Shown here one piece after another: positions 1 through 6,076 of a stretch of 8,080 nucleotides of DNA. Below the pieces are notes generated by a model. It was not told the DNA's origin and did not search any database. It saw only the letters and a program-made list of their open reading frames with translations. The position numbers were made by a program, and so were the translations under genes. The stretch is from Flavobacteriaceae bacterium (GTDB taxonomy: Bacteria > Bacteroidota > Bacteroidia > Flavobacteriales > Flavobacteriaceae). The stretch spans positions 1 to 8,080 of the forward strand of contig JAESUF010000273.1 of assembly GCA_016763215.1 (NCBI GenBank), read 5' to 3'. The number at the start of each line of letters is the position of its first letter. The first letter of the stretch is position 1.

Positions 1-1
1 A

Positions 2-1063
2 GGTTGGAGCAAATACAATTGGAAAAATATTTTTAATCATCCTCCAAAACCTATTCATGTTAACAATCGGGGAATTACGCTAAAAGGGAGATTAAACATC
101 TCAGAAAAAAAGTTAAAAGGGAAATTAACTATCGTTTCTCCCAAAAACAATCTTTATGAAAGCAGAAAGATAAACCGCATTGATTACAAATTCAAACATT
201 TATTTCTCAAGCAAAATTCGATACTAGTTCTTAGTTATAAAAAAAAGAATAGGGAAATAAAACCAAAAGGCTACCTAAGGTTAATTCCATCGCTAATAAG
301 AGAAAAAATAGGGATCCCTTTAAATAAAGAGATTGCACAAATAGAAGATACAACGAGAATTAACATTAACAATTTCCTTACTGAAAGAGAACTTCTTAAT
401 GAAGTAAAGTTGAAAGCAAAAGTTACGTTCAATAATAAACCTACATTTGGTATAGGTCCTTTAAAAGCTATTAAAATAGCGGATCATTATAGTGACCACG
501 TAAACTTTTTAGACATTTTGGTTAGTAATGGATTTATAGTTGATGGATTTGCATTTATTGACAATGGAAACCCTGAAATCTTAATCTATGAGAGACTTCA
601 TTTTTACATGTGGTATGAATATGATCCAAGGCGACTTGTACCCGCTAAAATATATTTAAATGACATGGATGTTTCTAGCTCTACTAGGAGGCTATTTAAC
701 CTAAAAGCTGATCATATTGATGAAGTATTTATAAATACACAAGAAAGTGGTAGTTTCTTTATCTATACTAGAAAAGATGCAGGGATTGATGACATGCGCA
801 TAAATACAACCAATCATTTAGTAACGTATGGTTTTGCCATTGAAAAAGAATACTACACCCCTAACTACTCCTCTTACCTATCAAATATTTTTAAAAAATA
901 TGGCATTCTTTATTGGGAACCAAAAATTCACCTTACAGAGAATGCAAATAGTTTTCAGGTAAAAGTCCCTGTTCATTACCAAAACTCAATAACTATTTTT
1001 CTAGAAGGTATTACAAATGATGGGAAACTGATCTATTTGAAAAAAGACTTTAAAACAAAATAG
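2..1063 (+). CDS. MG2 / carboxypeptidase-regulatory-like envelope protein with plug-like domain, 3' part (5' end outside window)
   Basis: The frame is open from the first complete codon at base 2 to a TAG at 1061-1063, giving 353 residues of a longer protein. A start near 410 would be only an internal TTG, so the gene should be read as truncated by the window edge. Visible parts, in order, are a beta-rich segment (about residues 20-95) resembling the repeated MG2/carboxypeptidase-regulatory domains of large flavobacterial envelope proteins; a linker with a TonB-box-like LNEVKLKAK (about 130-138); a plug-like domain with PAKIYLNDMDV and a degenerate FFIYTRK motif; and a tail with GFAIEKEYYTPNY, YGILYWEPKI and FLEGITNDGKLI, a pattern I recognise from these proteins. 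The protein ends there, so there is no beta-barrel and it is not a normal TonB receptor. Its role is not established; I infer a periplasmic or outer-membrane location. The family call comes from recalled similarity only. Confidence 0.7.
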   Translation, partial: GWSKYNWKNIFNHPPKPIHVNNRGITLKGRLNISEKKLKGKLTIVSPKNNLYESRKINRIDYKFKHLFLKQNSILVLSYKKKNREIKPKGYLRLIPSLIREKIGIPLNKEIAQIEDTTRININNFLTERELLNEVKLKAKVTFNNKPTFGIGPLKAIKIADHYSDHVNFLDILVSNGFIVDGFAFIDNGNPEILIYERLHFYMWYEYDPRRLVPAKIYLNDMDVSSSTRRLFNLKADHIDEVFINTQESGSFFIYTRKDAGIDDMRINTTNHLVTYGFAIEKEYYTPNYSSYLSNIFKKYGILYWEPKIHLTENANSFQVKVPVHYQNSITIFLEGITNDGKLIYLKKDFKTK

Positions 1064-1070
1064 AGCAATA

Positions 1071-1099
1071 AAAAACCTCGAGAAATTTTCGAGGTTTTT
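1071..1099. terminator. Bidirectional intrinsic terminator between convergent genes
   Basis: An 11-bp perfect inverted repeat (AAAAACCTCGA at 1071-1081 and TCGAGGTTTTT at 1089-1099) encloses a 7-nt loop. The GC core is flanked by A and T runs, so the transcript ends in a U tract on either strand. It lies 7 bases past the stop of the left-hand gene and 3 bases past the stop of the last gene of the minus-strand operon, so it probably serves both. Confidence 0.9.
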
Positions 1100-1102
1100 A
1101 GT

Positions 1103-1312
1103 TTATTCTTGTTTTATCAGGTTGATATGACAAATATCACATTTTCCTTCTAAATAGTAATTCATTCCATTCTCACATTCAATCGGGCAGATAAAAACAT
1201 CATGCTCTTGTTTCTCCATGAGAACTTCTTTTTCCAAAACCTCCTTTTTATAAGAGGTACACGAAAAAAAAACGAAAGAAGACACTAATAGAAGTTGAAC
1301 GCTTATTTTCAA
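1103..1312 (-). CDS. Small lipoprotein with heavy-metal-binding domain (HMBD-like)
   Basis: This is a 69-residue protein. Residues 1-17 are a hydrophobic signal, and the sequence VFFSC places a likely lipobox cysteine at residue 18, so the mature protein would be a lipid-anchored envelope protein. Residues 38-66 match the layout of the heavy-metal-binding domain found in CusB-type adaptors and copper ATPases (usual form YxCPMHP...GxCPxCGMxL). Here it reads FICPIECE...GKCDICHINL, with cysteines 42, 46, 58 and 61. Both methionines of the usual motif are isoleucine and CGM is CHI, so metal affinity may differ. The start codon is TTG, which overlaps the upstream stop as TTGA and implies translational coupling. 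It is the last gene of the metal operon. The likely role is metal, perhaps copper, binding or hand-over in the periplasm; the metal is inferred. Confidence 0.8.
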   Translation of the reverse strand: MKISVQLLLVSSFVFFSCTSYKKEVLEKEVLMEKQEHDVFICPIECENGMNYYLEGKCDICHINLIKQE

Positions 1313-1680
1313 TTCCCACCTTTATCATGTGCTTTCACAACTTCTTTATCGCGATATTTACAACATGGGTTTATCGCATTATAAACATGCTCTTTTGCTT
1401 TTATACCTTTAGTATCATGACCTACAGCAGCAATGTTCTTCTGAATGATTTTCTTATTCGTTTTGCGTTCGTCAATAATTAAAGAAAGCATATGAGTTTT
1501 CAAATTCCAAACAGCAAACTTTACTCCTTTTGTATTCAATGCTGCTTTTTCAATACGTTTCTTACACATCATACAGATACCATCAACTTCTATCGAAACT
1601 TTGGCATTCTTATTTTTCTTTTGTGCTTGAGCTGACAATCCTATCAACAACAAACATACTACTACTAAACTTTTTTTCAT
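1309..1680 (-). CDS. Secreted heavy-metal-associated (HMA) domain protein
   Basis: This is a 123-residue protein with a clear Sec signal peptide (basic MKK, a hydrophobic stretch, then SAQAQ at about residue 20), so it should be periplasmic. Residues 27-90 form an HMA-like ferredoxin fold with the metal site GICMMCKKRIEKA (Cys36 and Cys39), the CxxC arrangement used by copper chaperones, followed by the family's VGHDT stretch. After the HMA domain comes a conserved-looking tail with a second cysteine pair (Cys106-Cys107, in NPCCKYRD). This layout is common in Bacteroidota HMA proteins near TonB receptors. It begins 2 bases after the receptor stop and overlaps the lipoprotein gene by 4 bases, so the three are surely co-transcribed. 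It probably carries a soft metal ion between the outer-membrane receptor and another acceptor. Copper is the likeliest metal but is not shown. Confidence 0.88.
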   Translation of the reverse strand: MKKSLVVVCLLLIGLSAQAQKKNKNAKVSIEVDGICMMCKKRIEKAALNTKGVKFAVWNLKTHMLSLIIDERKTNKKIIQKNIAAVGHDTKGIKAKEHVYNAINPCCKYRDKEVVKAHDKGGN

Positions 1681-1682
1681 TT

Positions 1683-3923
1683 TTAATCGATTTTAAATCG
1701 TAATCCACTATAAAACATTCTCCCAAAAATTGGCGCATATATAATTGTACTATCAAAATTATTGCCAAATGGGTTATCACTTGCTAAAATAGGGCTTTCC
1801 TGCTTTAAATTTGTTAAATTTTCACCACCAAAATAAACCTCAAATTTTTTGGAAAACACTTTTGTCACCTGAGCATTCAATAAACTATAACTACCTGAGT
1901 ATTCAACCAATCGATATTGAATTGGGTTACTAGATGTATTTGGCAAACGTTGTTCTCCTATGAAATTATACGTAGCATCAAACTTCCATTGTTTAGAATC
2001 TTCTCGTTTATACGTTTCATAAGATACATTTGCAAAAAAACGGTGATTTGGTGTTAAAGGCTTGCTTAATCTACCCGAAGCATAATCGGTCTCAATATCA
2101 TAATGTTTATACGCTAATCGTATATTTAAATGCTCTACTAACTTGTAATTAATTTCAGTTTGAAAACTATTGGCATAGCTTATTCCGTCTAAATTATAGA
2201 AAGAAATCTCTTCTGGGTTTTCCCAATCTACAACAACTTGATTTTGAAAATTTGTACGATAAAAATCAAAAGTAATATCTCCTTTATTACCAAATAAAGT
2301 AAACCCTTGCAAATACGACACTCCATAATTCCAAGCAATTTCAGGACTTAATCCATAGATTCTACCTCCACTCGATTGCACATTAATTTGTCTAGCAGTT
2401 GCAAACAATTGTTGATTCTCCGCAAAAATATTTGCACTCCTTCTCCCTTGCCCTATAGAAGCTCTAAAAACTCCTTTTTCCCAAGGAACATACCTAATAT
2501 GCAATCTTGGTGTTATAAATGTTCCTAACAAACTATGAGTATCTATTCGTAGCCCAGCTGTAAAACTAAAATCATCTAGATTGTCGTATGCATATTCAAA
2601 AAAACTACCGAATGAGTTTTCATTTCTTTTAAAAAGAGTCAAATTAACGAACTCATCATAAGCATCATAGGTAAAACTAATTCCCGTTCTAAATTTATTT
2701 CTCGTATCTCCAATAATAGAGTTGAATAATAAATTAGAATACACACTTTGATGTTGAATATCATAGGTTTTTAACCCAAAGTAAGAATTTTGTTCATGGT
2801 TGCTAAATGCTAATTGAAATCCAAAACTTTGAAAGGGCAACTCCGGAAACACATATCCAAGTTTTGCTGAAACATCAAACCGTTTTGTATCTATTTCACT
2901 TCCCCAAACATTTGTTGTTCCTTGATCTATACTTGGATTATAATTAATTTCTCCAGTTTGTTTTGCATCATTCATATAACGAAGATTGATAAAACTCACC
3001 CATCCTTTCTCAGCATCAAAATACTGCCAACGATTCATTATATTCACTTGATCCATTAATGGACTGTCTAAAAAATTATCATTGTTTCTATCAAACTTTT
3101 GCCCTCTATGATTTCCGTGGATGTATAATCCTGTTTGCCATTTTTCAGAAATCTTTTGATTAAAATGAGTATTCAATTCTAACCTTCCTCCTAAAGAGCC
3201 ATAGGCATTTAAAAAGATTTTTTTATCAGTAAGCGGTTTCACCAATTCTGCATTAATCTGGCCTGAAATACTTTCATACCCATTAACAACACTACCAGCT
3301 CCTTTGGTAATTTGAATACTCTCTACCCAAGTTCCTGGTGTAAATGTGAGTCCAAAAACTTGTGATGCTCCTCTAATGGAAGGAATATTCTCTTGTGAAA
3401 TGAGTAAATATGGACTTTTTAACCCCAACATTTGAATTTGTCGAGTTCCTGTAAGCGCATCCGAAAAATTCACATCGATAGATGGATTGGTTTCAAAGCT
3501 CTCGGCTAGATTACAACAAGCTGCCTTTAGCAATTCATCACTATTTACAGTAAAAACATTTTGTGTTTGTAGAAACGATTTTTGTGTCGCTTTCTTTTTA
3601 CTTGTAATTTTCACTTCATCCAATTCATTTTCTGGTGTTATAAAATGGTGGATGGGTTTTAAACTAGTAATGGTAAGTGTATCTGTTTTGTACCCAACAA
3701 AACTAACTACTAATTTCTGGTAACTCGATTTATAAGGAATGGTAAACCACCCTTCTTCATTAGTAGTTGCCCCAATAGATGTATTTAACCAATAAACGTT
3801 GGCGCCAAAAACTCCTAAATTATCTTTTGGATTGCTTTTATCCATAATCATTCCCTTAAAAGTTTGTTGGGAAAAGGATAAAAAAGGGATCAGTATTAAT
3901 ATACCGAAAATATATTTTCTCAT
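1683..3923 (-). CDS. TonB-dependent outer-membrane receptor with Cys-Cys plug motif, probable metal receptor
   Basis: This complete 746-residue receptor is of normal length. A signal peptide covers residues 1-19 (cut near SFSQ/Q). Residues about 21-95 form a carboxypeptidase-regulatory-like domain (GANVYWLNTSIG, TNEEGWF, SFVGYKT), typical of Bacteroidota receptors. A TonB-box-like LDEVKIT follows at 101-107. The plug spans about 110-230, with QIQMLGL, a KGAGSVVNGYESISGQIN stretch, and an unusual pair Cys136-Cys137 in KAACCNLAESFETNP. The rest is a beta-barrel ending in FYSGLRFKID, with the expected aromatic residues near the end. The gene is followed after 2 bases by the HMA gene and then the metal lipoprotein, which suggests metal or metallophore transport, most likely copper. 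Direction and ligand cannot be read from sequence. The ATG at 3923 is preceded by an A-rich stretch and no Shine-Dalgarno, as is usual in this phylum. Confidence 0.9.
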   Translation of the reverse strand: MRKYIFGILILIPFLSFSQQTFKGMIMDKSNPKDNLGVFGANVYWLNTSIGATTNEEGWFTIPYKSSYQKLVVSFVGYKTDTLTITSLKPIHHFITPENELDEVKITSKKKATQKSFLQTQNVFTVNSDELLKAACCNLAESFETNPSIDVNFSDALTGTRQIQMLGLKSPYLLISQENIPSIRGASQVFGLTFTPGTWVESIQITKGAGSVVNGYESISGQINAELVKPLTDKKIFLNAYGSLGGRLELNTHFNQKISEKWQTGLYIHGNHRGQKFDRNNDNFLDSPLMDQVNIMNRWQYFDAEKGWVSFINLRYMNDAKQTGEINYNPSIDQGTTNVWGSEIDTKRFDVSAKLGYVFPELPFQSFGFQLAFSNHEQNSYFGLKTYDIQHQSVYSNLLFNSIIGDTRNKFRTGISFTYDAYDEFVNLTLFKRNENSFGSFFEYAYDNLDDFSFTAGLRIDTHSLLGTFITPRLHIRYVPWEKGVFRASIGQGRRSANIFAENQQLFATARQINVQSSGGRIYGLSPEIAWNYGVSYLQGFTLFGNKGDITFDFYRTNFQNQVVVDWENPEEISFYNLDGISYANSFQTEINYKLVEHLNIRLAYKHYDIETDYASGRLSKPLTPNHRFFANVSYETYKREDSKQWKFDATYNFIGEQRLPNTSSNPIQYRLVEYSGSYSLLNAQVTKVFSKKFEVYFGGENLTNLKQESPILASDNPFGNNFDSTIIYAPIFGRMFYSGLRFKID

Positions 3924-4007
3924 TTTTATTATTTTGATTCTATTTCATTTTATAACTAGACGTATTACCATCATAAAAGATGATTTCTATGAGTTAAAAA
4001 ATTAAAA

Positions 4008-4409
4008 TCAAATTAAAAAAACCTGCTGTAAAACTTGAATATCTTCTTCGATATCGGGAGGTGAGAAATCTATATAGTAGGCTGTTTCTAAAACTATATC
4101 TTGAATTGAATTGATGTAAGAAAGCACAAACTCTAAACCTATAGACTGGAGGGTAGTTAGCTTTTCTTTATCAAAAGTTGACCATTCAATGACTATCGTT
4201 TCGTTTTTACAACATTTTTTTTTCTTTATTTTTACTGCATCGGAATTTATTCTCATTCCTTCCATTCCACAGTTATCTGCTTCACCAAAATAAGACACAT
4301 CCACCAAAGTCTCGCCACAGTAATGTTTATCTATGATATAAGACATAGATGAAAACAATAGTACAAATAATAGTATAGTGGCGCTTATTTTTTTAATGAG
4401 TGCTTTCAT
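4008..4409 (-). CDS. HYC/CC/PP-type small cysteine-rich envelope protein, first gene of metal operon
   Basis: This 133-residue protein has a basic start and one hydrophobic segment (about residues 8-25), which is either a signal peptide or a membrane anchor. Conserved-looking marks are His-Tyr-Cys at 29-31 (DKHYCGETLVDVS), Cys47 in DNCGME, a Cys66-Cys67 pair after a lysine run, a Pro-Pro pair at 117-118 (FSPPDIEED), and a QQVFLI end. These fit a small Bacteroidota family that I recall being named HYC_CC_PP after these motifs; its function is unknown. The cysteines and histidine suggest metal or redox chemistry. It is the first gene before the TonB receptor, 84 bases upstream, in the same orientation. 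Its ATG lies 8 bases from a good -7 promoter element, so its mRNA may be nearly leaderless. Role in metal sensing or binding is an inference. Confidence 0.8.
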   Translation of the reverse strand: MKALIKKISATILLFVLLFSSMSYIIDKHYCGETLVDVSYFGEADNCGMEGMRINSDAVKIKKKKCCKNETIVIEWSTFDKEKLTTLQSIGLEFVLSYINSIQDIVLETAYYIDFSPPDIEEDIQVLQQVFLI

Positions 4410-4417
4410 TTCAAAGG

Positions 4418-4425
4418 CAAATTTA
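4418..4425 (-). promoter_or_regulatory. -7 promoter element for the metal operon
   Basis: On the minus strand this reads TAAATTTG, a full match to the Bacteroidota -7 consensus TAnnTTTG. No TTG is present at the usual -33 distance, so the promoter may be weak or need an activator. Transcription would begin about 7 bases downstream, within a few bases of the ATG at 4409. Confidence 0.55.
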
Positions 4426-4453
4426 CAACCAAAAAATAAAACATTATAGTAAA

Positions 4454-4888
4454 TTATTTCTTTTGAAGTTTCCGGTGATAATAAAATGCAGGCAATAATA
4501 TAATTAAGAATAATGGGTGTACAATAAACCTTCTAATGTAAAAAGGAAAAAGATACCCTGATTCAAAATTAGTTCTTAACAAAGACGTAAAAACTACAAT
4601 CATTATCATAAAAGCAAACATCAATAGAAATCCAGAGAACTTCACGTATTTCTTATTTAGAAAAATCATATAGATAACCCCTAAAGAAATTACTGAGTTT
4701 ACAGTATATCGAAATAACATGTCTACTACCAAATACCAACTATTCAATTCTGGAATTGATTTGTACAAATAGTCATTTTGAAAATAAACAATCAAAGGAT
4801 CATAAAACAAATTCGTTTCAAAAGCTCTTACAAGAAATAAGAGTCCGAATAGGAAAATAATGCTTATGATTCTTAATGGTTTGTTCAT
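4454..4888 (-). CDS. Exosortase F system-associated membrane protein
   Basis: This 144-residue protein is almost entirely hydrophobic, with about four predicted membrane segments (roughly residues 5-22, 50-75, 82-104 and 120-138). It starts MNKPLRIISI and carries RAFETNLFYDPLIVYF (21-36), a stretch I associate with the flavobacterial family described as exosortase F system-associated. Its ATG overlaps the stop of the exosortase gene (ATGA, 4885-4888), so the two are translated as a pair. Its biochemical role is unknown; it presumably assists XrtF in the inner membrane. The family call rests on both its sequence and its fixed position next to xrtF. Confidence 0.85.
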   Translation of the reverse strand: MNKPLRIISIIFLFGLLFLVRAFETNLFYDPLIVYFQNDYLYKSIPELNSWYLVVDMLFRYTVNSVISLGVIYMIFLNKKYVKFSGFLLMFAFMIMIVVFTSLLRTNFESGYLFPFYIRRFIVHPLFLIILLPAFYYHRKLQKK

Positions 4889-5421
4889 TTCTTATAGTTC
4901 GAAAATTTATGTACCCATAGTACCCATAGTAAAAACGTAATCCCATAAATAATGGCTGGGAATACTAAGTTATGCAAAATTTCTTGTTGATCAGGATATT
5001 TATAAAGCATTACAGTTAAAAAAGCGATCCTCAAAATATTCGTTCCATAGATAAGAATGCTTCCAATAGCCCCAAATAAAAGAGTTGCTTTTAAAGATCC
5101 TGGAAATGCAATAATGAATGACAAGAATAATATAATGATATTTAATGAATTACACCCCTCAATAACTCTAGCTACATAATGTCCGTCTATTAGCATTTTT
5201 ACAGACATCTCATCTTCATGTTGCATATGTGCCGCATCATACCCAAAGAAACTTAAAACACTTTCTGTTTGCTCAGCTACTTTGGTCGTAATTGGAGAAC
5301 ATGCAAAGACATCACCTTTTTCTTGTGTTTTTTGTAAGTATAGGGAATACATTACGAACAATATAAAGTAGGTGGCAAAAAATTTTACCAAAAAAAGAAC
5401 AATATTTCGTTGCTTTTTCAT
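4885..5421 (-). CDS. xrtF: Exosortase family protein XrtF
   Basis: This is a 178-residue inner-membrane protein with several hydrophobic segments (about 8-28, 91-107, 112-140 and 152-170). The expected exosortase/archaeosortase catalytic residues are present: Cys90 in VIEGCNSLN, Arg131 in GTNILRI and His150 in EILHNLV. Exosortases are transpeptidase-like enzymes that process C-terminal sorting signals of surface proteins; XrtF is the flavobacterial branch. I chose the ATG at 5421 (MKKQRNIVLF) because it gives the usual length and leaves room for a promoter. An upstream ATG at 5484 would add 21 atypical residues and run across the promoter and the start of the diverging gene. No sorting-signal substrate is encoded in this window. 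Confidence 0.9.
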   Translation of the reverse strand: MKKQRNIVLFLVKFFATYFILFVMYSLYLQKTQEKGDVFACSPITTKVAEQTESVLSFFGYDAAHMQHEDEMSVKMLIDGHYVARVIEGCNSLNIIILFLSFIIAFPGSLKATLLFGAIGSILIYGTNILRIAFLTVMLYKYPDQQEILHNLVFPAIIYGITFLLWVLWVHKFSNYKK

Positions 5422-5443
5422 TGAGGTTTTTAGTTTATTTTTG
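5410..5443 (+). promoter_or_regulatory. Promoter for the GAF-domain gene
   Basis: TTG at 5410-5412 and TATTTTTG at 5436-5443 are 23 bases apart and fit the Bacteroidota promoter pattern. The -33 part lies inside the beginning of xrtF. Transcription would begin near 5450, about 24 bases before the GTG start. Confidence 0.5.
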
Positions 5444-5452
5444 CAACTGCAA
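5441..5452. repeat. Inverted repeat between divergent -7 boxes
   Basis: TTGCA-AC-TGCAA is a 5+5 inverted repeat with a 2-base spacer. It sits in the 14-base space between the two opposing -7 elements and slightly overlaps the plus-strand one. A dimeric regulator bound here could affect both genes, but a repeat this short could arise by chance. Confidence 0.35.
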
Positions 5453-5457
5453 TCATA

Positions 5458-5484
5458 CAAATATAGAAAAAACGTGAACATCAA
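5458..5484 (-). promoter_or_regulatory. Promoter for xrtF and its partner
   Basis: The minus strand reads TATATTTG at 5465-5458, matching TAnnTTTG. A TTG at 5484-5482 lies 16 bases upstream of it, one short of the usual spacing. The predicted start is near 5451, giving a leader of about 30 bases before the ATG at 5421. This placement supports the shorter XrtF start. Confidence 0.55.
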
Positions 5485-5926
5485 TTTGCTAAAGAATACG
5501 ATTAAGGAGATTATTTCATCTAAAAAATCAAAAAGTGAGATCCAACAAGCTATTTGCGACTTCTTAGAAAACCAAATACCCTATTACGATTGGGTAGGAT
5601 TTTACTTCAAAAACGGGGACAAGGAAGAACTAAAACTTGCTGAATATACAGGTGAACCTACTGAACACATTATCATCCCATTCGGAAAAGGAATTTGTGG
5701 GCAAGTAGCGATAAGCAATGAAAATTTTGTTGTACAAGATGTATCAGAACAAGGCAATTATATTTCTTGTGGCTGGAAAGTTAACTCTGAAATTGTGATT
5801 CCTATTTTTATTAATGGTGAAAATGCAGGTCAAATTGACATCGATTCGCATACAGCAAACCCTTTTACAAAAGAGGATGAAGAGCTTTTAGAGTTTGTTT
5901 GCGCTAAAGTAGCTTCTCTATACTAA
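5474..5926 (+). CDS. GAF-domain protein, free methionine-(R)-sulfoxide reductase-like
   Basis: This 150-residue protein consists of one GAF domain. PYYDWVGFYF (36-45), LAEYTGEPTE, IPFGKGICGQVA (68-79), NYISCGWKVNSEIVIPI (95-111) and GQIDIDS (119-125) follow the pattern of E. coli MsrC/YebR, which reduces free methionine-(R)-sulfoxide. Two of that enzyme's three functional cysteines are present (Cys75 and Cys99, 24 apart as in YebR Cys94 and Cys118). The place of YebR Cys84 is His65, so the usual disulfide relay is incomplete and activity is uncertain. I chose the GTG at 5474 because the resulting MNINLLKN start fits flavobacterial relatives. Longer TTG starts would run into xrtF and the promoter. 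The gene diverges from xrtF; a functional link is not evident. Confidence 0.8.
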   Translation: MNINLLKNTIKEIISSKKSKSEIQQAICDFLENQIPYYDWVGFYFKNGDKEELKLAEYTGEPTEHIIIPFGKGICGQVAISNENFVVQDVSEQGNYISCGWKVNSEIVIPIFINGENAGQIDIDSHTANPFTKEDEELLEFVCAKVASLY

Positions 5927-5957
5927 TAAATTATACGGTATCTTTTTTCTATAAGCC

Positions 5958-5998
5958 CTCCCCAAAAATGGGGAGAAAAAAAAATCCCTATTTTTGGG
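5958..5998. repeat. Strong hairpin with two alternative folds in the gap after the GAF gene
   Basis: CCCAAAAATGGGGA (5961-5974) pairs with TCCCTATTTTTGGG (5985-5998) over 14 positions, 13 Watson-Crick plus one G-U, with a 10-base A-rich loop. A competing short stem, CTCCCC (5958-5963) with GGGGAG (5970-5975), uses the same bases. No T run follows on the plus strand, so it is not a standard terminator, though it may stabilise or end the GAF transcript. The right arm ends 2 bases before the -33 TTG of the next promoter, so the CCC-N7-GGG part (5986-5998) could instead be a protein-binding site near -46. Confidence 0.6.
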
Positions 5999-6000
5999 TA

Positions 6001-6031
6001 TTGACACGTAGCTAATTTTCTAATACTTTTA
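6001..6031 (+). promoter_or_regulatory. Candidate promoter upstream of the small basic ORF
   Basis: TTG at 6001-6003 and TACTTTTA at 6024-6031 are 20 bases apart, the preferred spacing. The -7 box misses only the final G of TAnnTTTG. The predicted start near 6038 would leave a leader of about 39 bases before the ATG at 6077. Confidence 0.5.
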
Positions 6032-6076
6032 CGATCTTAGCACTAATTACATTAGTAACATAATAATCCCCCGATT

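Noticed and set aside
3487..3723. 78-codon open frame on the plus strand
   Set aside because: It lies wholly inside the receptor gene on the opposite strand, where the encoded plug and signal regions are clearly real; its own product has no recognisable features.
3799..4005. 68-codon open frame on the plus strand
   Set aside because: It is antisense to the start of the receptor gene and runs into the spacer; the hydrophobic look comes from AT-rich antisense of a signal peptide.
3924..4007. Possible separate promoter or hairpin before the TonB receptor gene
   Set aside because: No TAnnTTTG match is present on the minus strand, and the only palindrome (ATCAT/ATGAT) is 5 bp and A-T rich, so the gap looks like ordinary intra-operon spacer.
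5372..5473. N-terminal extension of the GAF protein from a TTG at 5372
   Set aside because: It would overlap xrtF coding sequence and the predicted transcription start; the added residues do not resemble GAF proteins.
5422..5484. N-terminal extension of XrtF from an ATG at 5484
   Set aside because: The added 21 residues are atypical, and the extension would cross the minus-strand -7 box and the start of the GAF gene; the ATG at 5421 gives the family length.
5976..5984. Hairpin at 5958-5975 as a standard terminator for the GAF gene
   Set aside because: The run following the stem is A, not T, on the coding strand, so it lacks the U tract of an intrinsic terminator.
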